A stretch of DNA of 64,000 nt from Phymatolithon calcareum (taxonomy: Eukaryota > Rhodophyta > Florideophyceae > Hapalidiales): NCBI GenBank assembly GCA_977006965.1, contig OZ345354.1, positions 1,116,001 to 1,180,000 on the forward strand, read 5' to 3'. Each line of letters starts with the position of its first letter. The first letter of the stretch is position 1. The notes under the pieces were generated by a model. The model ran no database searches, was not told the DNA's origin, and saw nothing but the letters and a program-made list of their open reading frames with translations. Positions 54,508 through 63,650 of the stretch are shown here, in pieces. The translations under genes and the position numbers were made by a program.

Positions 54508-56660
54508 CGTTGGGGAACCGTCTGCACCGCCGCACGAGAGTGTGGATGTAGATGTGCAGGGGAAACGTGGCGGCGGAAGGAATGTGAGGCGACGAACAGC
54601 AACGCGGATGCGTAGCACGCTGTGCTCACGTTTCGAAGAGAAACTATTCGTGCTGAGCTCAGCCGCTCAGATATCGGCAGATACTGCGTCTACCAATCGG
54701 TGCGCCGAAGAAGCACTGGTCAGGTCAGGTCAGACGACCGCAGACGCATGTATTCCTACTCTGCAGAGTAGGAATGAGCATCGATATTTACGGTATCAAC
54801 TAATATCTGATTATTAACTAAGTGGATTTGGCAATATGACAAAATATCAAGACTTCTTGTTTCGATATCAACTACTGTTATCTCATCATCTACATCGTTT
54901 TGCACACCAGTATTAAATGTCATACAGGCCAAATCGTTGATTTTCAGAAAACTTTTTTGTCCTACAACACGTGTCCGAGTATGACAGTATAAAATGCATT
55001 GCTGGCAAATGGATTACAGTAGTTGATATTATAGCAAGGTTTGAGGCAAAATATCAAAAGTGGTATCAATGCTCATTCCTATCTCAGAGCGGCTCGATTT
55101 GGGAGGAGCTTTTCAGACGGCGCTCATTAGTGCGGTTGCGGACTTATCAGGTGAAGTCTGATATGTTGCTGTATGCCACTATGGTGCAGGGAGGAACAAA
55201 GATCGGATATGACCTTCCCGTGATGAGGATCTGTTTTGAGTTTACTTTTGGTGGCGATGAGAGAATGTCTGTTTGCATGAAGTGTAAGGGATCGACTGCT
55301 CGCACAACTACAGGAAGCTTTCATGCGTAAAAAGGCAGGTGCCGTTTCAGTGTTCAGTTTTTAGTCACGGCAGTGGTCACAAGTATAGTAATCACCTATT
55401 CCAGCCTTGCTTGTTTCTTCCGAATACTAGCGAAGCTTAGCGGTAATTGCCATTTAAGACCGGTATCAGTCTCCGTACGCACTTGGCGCTTTCACAGCAA
55501 CTGTTGGCGTCTAGTACCACTGTTTTTCAACCTCCGTCGTCCGAATTAACAATTAGCGCCCAATGCTTCATTTGCTCTGACTTTTATAAGATATGATCAG
55601 TTCACTACAAGCTATCAAAAGAGCATGGGTCATCAATGACGGATAAACTCGCACCTGCACAATTTTCAAGACGGAGTCAAAAGTATGGTACTTGTCTGGT
55701 TCACTTTGCTCCTTGTTTGCTATTCCTATAAGTACGTTAATTGGGGTAGAGTGTTTCATCGCGGGGGGGTATGTCGTCAAGGGCTCTAAACTTGAGTTCA
55801 TCCTGCGTGCGATCTGCACATAGATCTGGGAACAACGTCCAATGTGACTATGTAGAAGAAGCACGCTCGATTCCGACAGCGATTCATACAAAACTGTTTG
55901 TATGCTTCAGATATCCTGTGGCGCAGAAAGAAACCTGTTGAGGGTAGAAGGCGAAAGAAATTTTCCAGCGCAAGAAGACGAAAGGCCATTCGTATCGGAC
56001 ATGTCCAGATCTTCAAACACACAGCGCCACCTACGAAAGGATGTTGGTCGCCAGTCCGTTTTAGATGAACGTGATGGCGTGCAAGGATCGCGTGCATGTA
56101 GTTTACAAAGACGTAAGTGCGGGGACGGCTTCCAATGAATGATTTACCAGTGTGTCGTGACTGTAGCGCGGTGTCAAAAGAATGGAGAAAAGGAAGTTGC
56201 TTGTTATGACTGCTAAACACATTGTGTATTCTCTGTCTTCAAAAAGGTACTCTTACGCTCTCTAGCCCTCATAGTTCCTGCTCTTCTATCGAACGAGTTC
56301 AGCGCCCCAGTGTGCTGTCACTCGTGCGGATTAAGGCCCAAACAAGACATTCTTTCACGAATGTTCCGTTGCAGAAGCATCCGGACGGACGTGGACGGCT
56401 CTTGCACAGTGAAGAAGATCGCCAGGGATACCAACGCTTCCGCCCTTTCGGGTGGGCTTATGGAACTACTTTGATTCCCACGTCCTATTCACCTCAAGGG
56501 AAACGGCCGCAATCCCTCCTAATTTCTACTTTCGCAGTACAAACAATTCTCAGCCACTATATCGCTGGAGGCACCCAAAATCCTCTGTGGATCGCAGTGC
56601 ACTCGTACGGCCATGATCAGCAAGCGCTGATACCGGCGAGGTAGAGGCTTGTAGGACAAA
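54508..56660. other. Intergenic, 2.2 kb, no supported gene
   Basis: It starts with the GC-rich thioredoxin upstream region and becomes AT-rich after 54780. A perfect palindrome lies at 54752-54775. Frames such as 54971-55330 and 56222-56644 do not begin with ATG and show no domain. Confidence 0.5.
54752..54775. repeat. Perfect 24-bp palindrome
   Basis: ATTCCTACTCTG is followed directly by its reverse complement, with no spacer and CTGCAG at the centre. It lies next to the direct repeat CAGGTCAGGTCAG (54721-54733). Confidence 0.95.
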
Positions 56661-57377
56661 TTACGGTCCATTGTAATGTGCGCGACACCATGAATCAGGA
56701 CACAGCGGGGGGACAGCACTTTGCGCAGCGCAAAGAAGGTTGTGTCCATGATACCCGATATGTTCACGACTGTATTCGCACGGCGGGATGATTAAATACC
56801 GACGTGCATCGTCGATAGCGAGTCCGACTCTGGTACGGCTGCTGAGATAGTCGATAAACTCGATAAATCCCAAACAATCGGATTCGCGCGCCGGCTCAAA
56901 GTAAAGCACGGCAGCGTCGGGGAGCACGAATGCCGGGAGATCCAGCGTGGTGAACCGGCGCGCAACAATAATCACTTCTGGCATCCCCTCTTCGTCGTCT
57001 ATGGCGGGACCGGCAATCTGGCGCGCTAGCACATTGCAGACATACGTGCCCGTCTTTTGGATGCGAATGTTGAACGGTGGCTTGGACACAGTTGGGTAGA
57101 GATTGCGCCACACGTTGGAAGTGTCCTGCGAGACGGTGCGTAATAGGGCTTGTGGTAAGTGGTCGTCCGTTGCGAGGGCGCTCCAATTTGACCAACAAAG
57201 AGCCTTCCATAGATGGTTTTGCGAGGCTAAGGTGTTCCATTCGCGACAAACCTCGCACGCTCGCGCGAGATTTTTGTCGTCCAGAAAGCTGAAGATGTGG
57301 CCCACCACTAGCGCAGGGAGGGCCGCGAAACGGACCGCGGACGCAGGGGCGCCGCCGGCAGCCGACGGTTCGTCCAT
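56661..57377 (-). CDS. F-box protein with SPOC-like C-terminal domain
   Basis: 238 residues. The F-box is at residues 16-62 (FAALPALVVGHIFSFLDD, then ACEVCREWNTLA and LWKALCW). Residues about 100-222 resemble a SPOC domain, the C-terminal domain of SPEN-family proteins. It has an initial strand with KTGTYVCNVLARQI, a middle DAAVLYFEPARESD, and the signature FIEFIDYLSSRTRVGLA followed by RRYLIIPPCEYSREHIGY. SPOC domains bind phosphoserine peptides or mediate protein contact in RNA processing. An SCF adaptor using such a domain to catch phosphorylated targets would make sense, but this is inference. Start at the first in-frame ATG; a 5' exon ending at about 57410 (TGCCTGCAG) is possible. Confidence 0.75.
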   Translation of the reverse strand: MDEPSAAGGAPASAVRFAALPALVVGHIFSFLDDKNLARACEVCREWNTLASQNHLWKALCWSNWSALATDDHLPQALLRTVSQDTSNVWRNLYPTVSKPPFNIRIQKTGTYVCNVLARQIAGPAIDDEEGMPEVIIVARRFTTLDLPAFVLPDAAVLYFEPARESDCLGFIEFIDYLSSRTRVGLAIDDARRYLIIPPCEYSREHIGYHGHNLLCAAQSAVPPLCPDSWCRAHYNGP

Positions 57378-58568
57378 CGTTGAGGTGGCAGTAGTAGGTT
57401 CCTGGGTTTGGTCTGCAGGCAAACACGAATGGGCTCACAAAGCCACAAGGAGGGGTTGACGTGGAAGCTGATGGGCGAAAAATAAGATTGCATGGTAGGT
57501 GGAGGGACATGCGGTAGGAGGGGACTGGAAGCTATAATCTACAGTGCTGTCTGACAAAGTTGTTAATTCAGGACTTTGCTACTAATTTACCAATAAAAGC
57601 GGATTATTGACGGGAGAGAACTTGGCAGAGCGTACGACAATAACGGTGGATCTCGGTCAATGTTAAGTTCAAAATTTATTTAATAGTATTATTCCGTGAG
57701 AAGCAGGGAGATGTGCAGGACTTCCAAAGTCCATGTCCAACTAATTGGAACAAACATGGTTCATAAACCATGCTTGTTTGTCTTGCATACTGCACAACAC
57801 GTTCTTTATACTACTATGTACAGAACGTGGTCTATTCCCTAGTCCCTATTACCTCTCTAAAGCGCGGCGCTCTAAAAAATGTACTTTAACTCTTAGTGCC
57901 ATAATTATCAAATCGTGGCAAACTTTTCACGTCGCCTCTAAGCCCTCCATCCCATCCATCTTGGGGTTTAGTCTCGCCGTCCATCCAACCGAATATTTTC
58001 TATTCCCGATTTTATCGCCAAAGAATTATGGCAAGTGTGGCTACCATTACGGCAGGCAGTCGATCTTTGAATAACCGTCTCAAAACCCTGCTTCTCACTT
58101 TCACAAAACTTCCTACGCCGCAAAGTGCCTCGATGTATTCATCGTAGATGTGACCCATACTTCACTTCACTTCACGTTACTTGCGCATCATTGCCGCAAG
58201 CATGAATGAATGCAATATGTTGGTTGGCTCCAAAAGCAAATCGTGAGTTGTGGCCGGTGTATCTCTAAAAGCGCATTCGCATCCGACCGAACCCACAGAA
58301 TGTTCTACACCAAGAATGTACTTACTCCCCTCCGTTTTCGGCTCACACGTCCATCTCTTCTTCGACTTTCTTTCTGTCACTGCCAGCCAGCCAGCCACAC
58401 CGCTAGGAGAGAAGCAGTTCAACGTACGGCTTGCCCAGTGTCTGTCTGAGTTTTCCTACAACAGTTGTGTGCGTGTTACGCATAACTTGCAACGGCTTTT
58501 GTGTACTTTACGCTTCCCACCAAACTTGGTTTCACTTTCTTTCTTTATTGCGGAAAGATCGCTCACAC
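57378..58568. other. Intergenic, no supported gene
   Basis: About 1.2 kb. A small inverted repeat of ACATGGTT/AACCATG type lies near 57752-57775. The end next to 58568 carries AATAAAG-like sequence on the minus strand, a possible polyadenylation signal of the RNase H gene. Confidence 0.45.
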
Positions 58569-59708
58569 TTATGGTAAGCGTCTAGAGCTGTTTTGCAACA
58601 GCATCTCATTGTTCAGAAATTTGAGTACGGCTAGGGGTCTTTCCCGGCATACCTCTTCTACAGTCTTTTTTCCCACTCGGCCAAAATATTTTCGTCGTGA
58701 GGCGGAACGTCCACCACATCGTAGGATTAGGTGTTCGGTAGTTTCCTTGGAACCAGAATTACAGGCCTTGCACACTGGATCGTACGGAATTACTTCCATA
58801 TTGCATCCGTGGTGAAAAGTGGCAACCACTGGGGTGCAGTCTCCAATCAGCTGGTGCAGCATCACCTCTGCTCGTCTATGCGATATGGGAAGGTCTTCTG
58901 TAAGAGTTGGAACGACGACTGGATCGAATTTGGAAGGCGGCCTGATGGTGGATCTTGCTGCTTCGAGTGTCAGAGGAACTTTCTGGTGGTCCAGAAGGTT
59001 AGATTCGTAGATACCCTTTCGAGCTAATTCGTCGGCAGCATCATTTCTTGGAATTCCACAGTGGCTAGGAATCCAAATGCCTTCGACAAAGATACCCTTG
59101 GACATCAGCTGCTCCATAAGGCCCCAAAGTTTCCGTATCATCTCCCCGTATCCCCTCGGTTCACCGTCAATGGCATCGATAGCGCTCCTACTGTCAGTGA
59201 ACCACCGTATAGTGCTTCCAGGTGCGAATGGGATCTTCAACACTTCTTGGAACGCATGGGCAGCGGCAAAGACCTCGGCGTCATATGAAGATCCAACAGC
59301 TCCTGCCGTCAGCGCCAATTCCTTCACCATTTCGTTTCCGTTCATCAGCAAAATCCCTGCGCCGCCGACATTAGCAGGTATGGTTCTATACATGTCTAGC
59401 ATATCGCCATCCTCATCACAAAGAACCACATGCTGTTTGGAAACGGTTGGAGTGGAGGCATACGCATGTTTGTCACCGTCGTCGTAGAAAAGGAGAATAT
59501 CCGGTGGTTTCCCGTGTCGAGTCGAAAACTTCGCCACCGCCGGGCTGTCTTGATGGTGCAATACGTCGAATTTCTTCAGCGTCGCGGTGTACCAGCCTTC
59601 ATCCCAGTTCACCGAGACTCGTTCGTCATTTTGAAAATCGCGGATGAACTCGGTGGGTATTTCTCCAACGCTGCCATCTGTCCATAGTTCAATGGCCGCT
59701 GGTTGCAT
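58569..59708 (-). CDS. LINE-type RNase H protein with inserted Tudor-like segment
   Basis: 379 residues, ATG-started, intact. RNase H begins at residue 6 (ELWTDGS, D11), is interrupted by about 100 residues, and resumes with GGAGILLMNGNE, YDAEVFAAAHAF, WFTDSRSAIDAID and WIPSHCGIPRNDAADELAR, so all four acidic residues are present. The tail CKACNSGSKETTEHLILRC is the CCHC finger found after RNase H in LINE ORF2 proteins. The insertion contains VSVNWDEGWYTATLKKF and DILLFYDDGDKHAYA, the W-x(n)-WY...YDDGD pattern of Tudor/chromo-barrel readers. No reverse transcriptase lies upstream; a TGA precedes the ATG by 12 nt. It is either a 5'-truncated LINE that kept its frame or a domesticated gene. Confidence 0.85.
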   Translation of the reverse strand: MQPAAIELWTDGSVGEIPTEFIRDFQNDERVSVNWDEGWYTATLKKFDVLHHQDSPAVAKFSTRHGKPPDILLFYDDGDKHAYASTPTVSKQHVVLCDEDGDMLDMYRTIPANVGGAGILLMNGNEMVKELALTAGAVGSSYDAEVFAAAHAFQEVLKIPFAPGSTIRWFTDSRSAIDAIDGEPRGYGEMIRKLWGLMEQLMSKGIFVEGIWIPSHCGIPRNDAADELARKGIYESNLLDHQKVPLTLEAARSTIRPPSKFDPVVVPTLTEDLPISHRRAEVMLHQLIGDCTPVVATFHHGCNMEVIPYDPVCKACNSGSKETTEHLILRCGGRSASRRKYFGRVGKKTVEEVCRERPLAVLKFLNNEMLLQNSSRRLP

Positions 59709-59970
59709 GACTTGATTTCACTTGCTTGCTTCACCGACCATCCATCCTTGTTCCTCTGTTGCATTCTCGTTGCCCACCGTCGCATAAGCTTCTTCAGCAC
59801 TCGCCGCACGCCAAGCTGACTGCGCTGTCTCCCGCGCGCCTTGTTCTTGAATACAAAATTGTTTAACAAATTTTTCCTACGGCACTCGTCCATCCCCAGA
59901 ACCCTGACTTAATACATCCAAACCAAACCACATTCGACATGCCGCCATAAATATCCACAACCCCGTCCGT

Positions 59971-60825
59971 CTATTCATACCCACTCCCCGAGTCCATAAC
60001 CCTCCGCAACACAAAAACGCCTCCCTCCTTAAGCAAACTACCAGCCGGCGCCCTCGCCACTCTGATCTCATCGTCCAGAAACGTAGTCTCAATCCAGCCC
60101 ACCTGTGCCTTGAGCGGGACACTGAGCGCCGGGAACAGCTTCTCAGGCACCTCCATGCCCACAACACACTCCTGTCGTAACTTTGCTCTCTCGAACGTAA
60201 TATCAACCCGTCGATCGTCACTCTTCACACCGCGAGTGAAAACCTCAAGCCGTGCCACGGTACGGTCAAAGAACGCATTAGCGACCGGTGCGACAGGCGG
60301 CTCTAATTCGACAACGTTCACAACGTCAAATTCTTCCCCGTTTGTGAACACGTTTTGATACACCCCCGCCACAGCCGCAACCGGTCCCAATAGCGCTAGC
60401 GAGATGACGTCCAGTGCATTGGTGTACACGAGCGCCCACTCGCCGAGCAGTCGAGGGTCTGCGTTTGGACTGTCGCACGGAGCACTGTGTTCCAGTTGCG
60501 CTACGGTGTCGATAATCAGTCCGCGCTGAGAGGGTGTTGCGTGGAAGCCGCGGTCACATGCGCCGGCAAGGACGAATAGGTCACGCTTCAATTCCTCTGT
60601 TGACATTGTTCTTGTTGCCGCGGACACGTCGATCACATCTTCCGTTCCCATTCCCGCACTCACTTCCGCTTCTGCTTCGTCCCCGCCGCTGCCGAACTGA
60701 CTGTCCGTCATGTGCACTCGTCCGCGTCGCAGCGCAAGGGGCGCGCGCAAACGACGTGGCACACGCCGCTGCGTGCCCCTCACACCGGAAAATGCACCAA
60801 CGGCCGGCGCGACAATGAACGCCAT
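59971..60825 (-). CDS. PAP/fibrillin (plastid lipid-associated protein)
   Basis: 284 residues, intronless. The N-terminus MAFIVAPAVGAFSGVRG, followed by an arginine-rich stretch to about residue 38, is a plastid transit peptide. The PAP_fibrillin domain covers about 78-280: an N-terminal helix (ELKRDLFVLAGACDRG), the signature LLGEWALVYTNALDV, then GVYQNVF, conserved hydrophobic strands and WIETTFLDDEIRVARA with the C-terminal VFVLRRV. Fibrillins bind lipids or quinones at plastoglobules, thylakoids or in the stroma. The subgroup cannot be assigned. The coding start is the first in-frame ATG; the frame is open upstream for 30 further codons. Confidence 0.9.
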   Translation of the reverse strand: MAFIVAPAVGAFSGVRGTQRRVPRRLRAPLALRRGRVHMTDSQFGSGGDEAEAEVSAGMGTEDVIDVSAATRTMSTEELKRDLFVLAGACDRGFHATPSQRGLIIDTVAQLEHSAPCDSPNADPRLLGEWALVYTNALDVISLALLGPVAAVAGVYQNVFTNGEEFDVVNVVELEPPVAPVANAFFDRTVARLEVFTRGVKSDDRRVDITFERAKLRQECVVGMEVPEKLFPALSVPLKAQVGWIETTFLDDEIRVARAPAGSLLKEGGVFVLRRVMDSGSGYE

Positions 60826-61026
60826 CGCGTAACACCAATGCCAGTCGACGACCGACGATGGCAGAAGAATACTGTAATAATCACTTATTCGTACTACAGT
60901 AGTAGTAATCCGCACACGGCAAAATAAACCTCATGCACCTCAAATCCACAATTCCACACAACTTATGATATCAACCCCGAAATCCCGCCTCCCGCATGGC
61001 GACCGCGGTGCGGCGCGGTGCGTGCG

Positions 61027-63531
61027 ATGGTCGAGTCGCGCCGTCTCCACAACCCCCCGACCCGTCTGCTGCACACCTTTGCAACCGCCCTCTCCGCGCA
61101 TGTAGCGCGTCTCCCCCTTGGCGACCACAACGTCCTTCCTTCCCTCTCCGTTCAATTTTCCTCTTTTTCCACCACCGATCTCTCCCCCTCCGCGCATCTA
61201 TCAATCGGAACAGCCCTCTCCTCCCTTCCGGCACGCGCACTCCCCCCCTCGCTAGCATCGTCATGCCTGTCCCTCGCCATCGCGCTCCCGTCCTGGCACT
61301 CGTCCAGTCCGGACTCTGCGCTCCAATTCTTCGTCGCGCATCTCGCAACCTTCACACTGCCGCCGCACATCGCGCTGGCCGCCACGGCATGCGACGGCAT
61401 CTCCGCCGCGTCGCGCGCCGCGCTCGTCGCCCCGCCACACACGCAGCACCGCTTTCGCGCGCACGCCGGCGACGCCGCGCGCGCACTGGCCGTCTTGCAG
61501 GCGCGCAACGTGGCCGATCAGATAAAACTGCGCGTGCTGGATGCACTCACCGCGCTCGCGCGTGTCGCGTGCACGGCGCTCGTGCCGCACTGGGACGTCC
61601 TGCTGCGGATGGAGAAAGGCGTGTGTGCGCAGCTGCTACGAGCGTCGGATGCGGTGCGCGCGGGGAGCGCGGAGGCGATCGCGGCAATGCTCAGGGGCTG
61701 CCCGATGTTTGTCAGGAGGGCGAGTGCGGGATATGGCAGGGCGTTCACGCCGTCTGCTATGCGCGCCGCGCAGACGGCGGCGAAGCTGTATCCGCTGCTG
61801 GCGGACGCGGTGGGGACGGAGCGGGTGGCGTATGTTGCGCTGAAGGTCGCGCGCGCCGCGGCCGCGCTGGCGGAGGCGGCGCCGCCGCCGGCGGTGCCGC
61901 TGCAGGGAGTTTTGGGGCTTGTGGATGCGCTCGTGCGGCGTGTGGAGGCGGAGGGGGAGCAAGCGGTGCGAGGAGGGGTGCTGGCGGCGGTGGCGGCGAC
62001 GGTTGAGGCTTGTGGAGGGCGGTTGGGGGAGAGGTTGTATGCGGTTGCAAGTGTTTCTGTGCACGTGTTGAGTGAAGGCAAGGAGGAGGGGGGGCCGGTT
62101 GTGGAGGCGCTTATTGTGCTGCAGGCGGTGGCTAAGGCGGATGTTGGAGTGGTGCGCGCGCTGTGGAGGGGGATAGAGATGGAGCTGCTGCGCGTGATGA
62201 GGGGAGATGATGAGGTGGTTGTGTTGCACGCTGTGCGTGTGATGGAACGGGCGCTCGTGGCTGTTGATGCGGGAATTGGGGGGGAGGAAGTGAGATGGGC
62301 TGGGGGGATTTATCTCGGTGTGGTGGATGTTGTGAGGGGACATACGTTCCATGCCGTGCGATCGTCGGCGGCGCTTTGTGCTGAGATGGTGCTTCGAATG
62401 GCGAAAGGGGGGGCGATTTCTGACGTGGCCGGACGGGCGAGAGATGCCCTTCTGCATTGTGCGCAGAGAGATGAGGCGGACATCGTGCGATGCGTAGCGG
62501 TAAGAGCGCTTGGAGCGGCTCCTGCATGCATTGGCGAACATGCAAGGCTTATCGTAGCTGTGCGCGACATACTCAATGCCGCGGAGTCACCGCCGCTTCA
62601 GGCACGGTGTACATGGGCGCTCGCGGCACTCGTAGACGCATTCGTTGAAGGTGACTTTGGATGCAATGAAGAGAACATCATGGGGTGCGTGCAAGACTGT
62701 CTCTTTGACGCAACAACGGCGTTGAAAAGTCGGGTCATGCATGTGCAATCAGGCGAGAGACGAGGTGCGGACTTTGACGCGCGGGCAACTGGACAGGTAC
62801 GGCTCGTCGGGGCGGCGGTTCGGGTATTGTGTCGAATGCAAGTGCCACACCCTGACATGTTTGCAGCTGCCGTGCACGCGTTGACGGACATCGTAGCGTG
62901 CGAGAAAGAGGCCCCGAAGGCGCGATGGAACGCTGCACGAGCCCTCGAGGAGTGGGTGAGAGCGTCAAACGGGGGAGCGTCACTGTGTGAACACGTTGTA
63001 CGCAAAGTTGCAGACGTCCTTTTGCGAACCGCGGGTCGCCAGGGCCCGGCAAAGGTGCGGGCGGCGGCCGTACGAGCGCTGCGAACTTTTGTCACTACAA
63101 CCGACGTTGCAGTTGAGGTTTCTGCAGCGGCGGCCGTGTTTTCCCGAGCAAAGACTGGGACCACGGACGCGCCGAGGGCACAGGCTGAGGCGCTCATCGC
63201 AGCTGCCGCAGCACTGCTGCATGAGTGTCTTGCAGGAGAGAGCGATGTTGTCGTGGCAGGGGTTACAGCGCCTGGAGAATTGATTGAGGCCGTGGCAATG
63301 ACCGCGGAGATTCCGGCGTATGTGTTGAACCCGCGGGCGGAATTGCCGGGCGAGGCCGCGGAGAGCGATCGGCCGAGGGCGGTACTTGCGGCGCTTGCTC
63401 CGGATTCGCGACGGGCGCTGGAGAAGGCAGTTAGTATTGCGAATGTGGTTTTGGTGGGGGATGATGTGAAGCTGGGCGAAAGGGAACGAGTGAGGGAGAT
63501 TTGTGAACATCTCTCGCAGGCTATGCGGTGA
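61027..63531 (+). CDS. HEAT-repeat protein, HEATR6-like
   Basis: 834 residues, intronless and very GC-rich. It is almost entirely short Ala/Leu/Val-rich helices in pairs, the pattern of HEAT/ARM solenoids. The C-terminal half has the better defined units: IVRCVAVRALGAAP, LQARCTWALAALVDAFV, GQVRLVGAAVRVLCRM, KARWNAARALEEWVRAS and KVRAAAVRALRTFV. Their order and wording resemble the C-terminal half of HEATR6, a conserved eukaryotic protein of unclear function. The N-terminal 200 residues are Ser/Pro/His-rich. The start is the first in-frame ATG. The gene is tail to tail with the Fanzor remnant, 119 bp apart. General scaffold or adaptor role is all that can be said. Confidence 0.75.
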   Translation: MVESRRLHNPPTRLLHTFATALSAHVARLPLGDHNVLPSLSVQFSSFSTTDLSPSAHLSIGTALSSLPARALPPSLASSCLSLAIALPSWHSSSPDSALQFFVAHLATFTLPPHIALAATACDGISAASRAALVAPPHTQHRFRAHAGDAARALAVLQARNVADQIKLRVLDALTALARVACTALVPHWDVLLRMEKGVCAQLLRASDAVRAGSAEAIAAMLRGCPMFVRRASAGYGRAFTPSAMRAAQTAAKLYPLLADAVGTERVAYVALKVARAAAALAEAAPPPAVPLQGVLGLVDALVRRVEAEGEQAVRGGVLAAVAATVEACGGRLGERLYAVASVSVHVLSEGKEEGGPVVEALIVLQAVAKADVGVVRALWRGIEMELLRVMRGDDEVVVLHAVRVMERALVAVDAGIGGEEVRWAGGIYLGVVDVVRGHTFHAVRSSAALCAEMVLRMAKGGAISDVAGRARDALLHCAQRDEADIVRCVAVRALGAAPACIGEHARLIVAVRDILNAAESPPLQARCTWALAALVDAFVEGDFGCNEENIMGCVQDCLFDATTALKSRVMHVQSGERRGADFDARATGQVRLVGAAVRVLCRMQVPHPDMFAAAVHALTDIVACEKEAPKARWNAARALEEWVRASNGGASLCEHVVRKVADVLLRTAGRQGPAKVRAAAVRALRTFVTTTDVAVEVSAAAAVFSRAKTGTTDAPRAQAEALIAAAAALLHECLAGESDVVVAGVTAPGELIEAVAMTAEIPAYVLNPRAELPGEAAESDRPRAVLAALAPDSRRALEKAVSIANVVLVGDDVKLGERERVREICEHLSQAMR

Positions 63532-63650
63532 AGATTGTCTACTGCTCTTAGTTTTACTAAAAGAAAATTAAAAATAGTGGTTAAACTAATCTGAAGCTTC
63601 TCGTTTCCGTTGGAGGTAGAGCGGACGGGGTAGCCCGAACATTGCTGAGC

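Noticed and set aside
54971-55330. 119-codon frame (+)
   Set aside because: Starts with GTG, no domain.
60996-62006. 336-codon frame overlapping the HEAT gene (+)
   Set aside because: Arg/Ala/Gly-rich translation produced by the GC-rich DNA in a shifted frame; the HEAT frame has the coherent helical repeats.
61636-62541. 301-codon frame on the opposite strand of the HEAT gene
   Set aside because: His/Arg/Pro-rich shadow of the G-rich coding strand, with no known fold.
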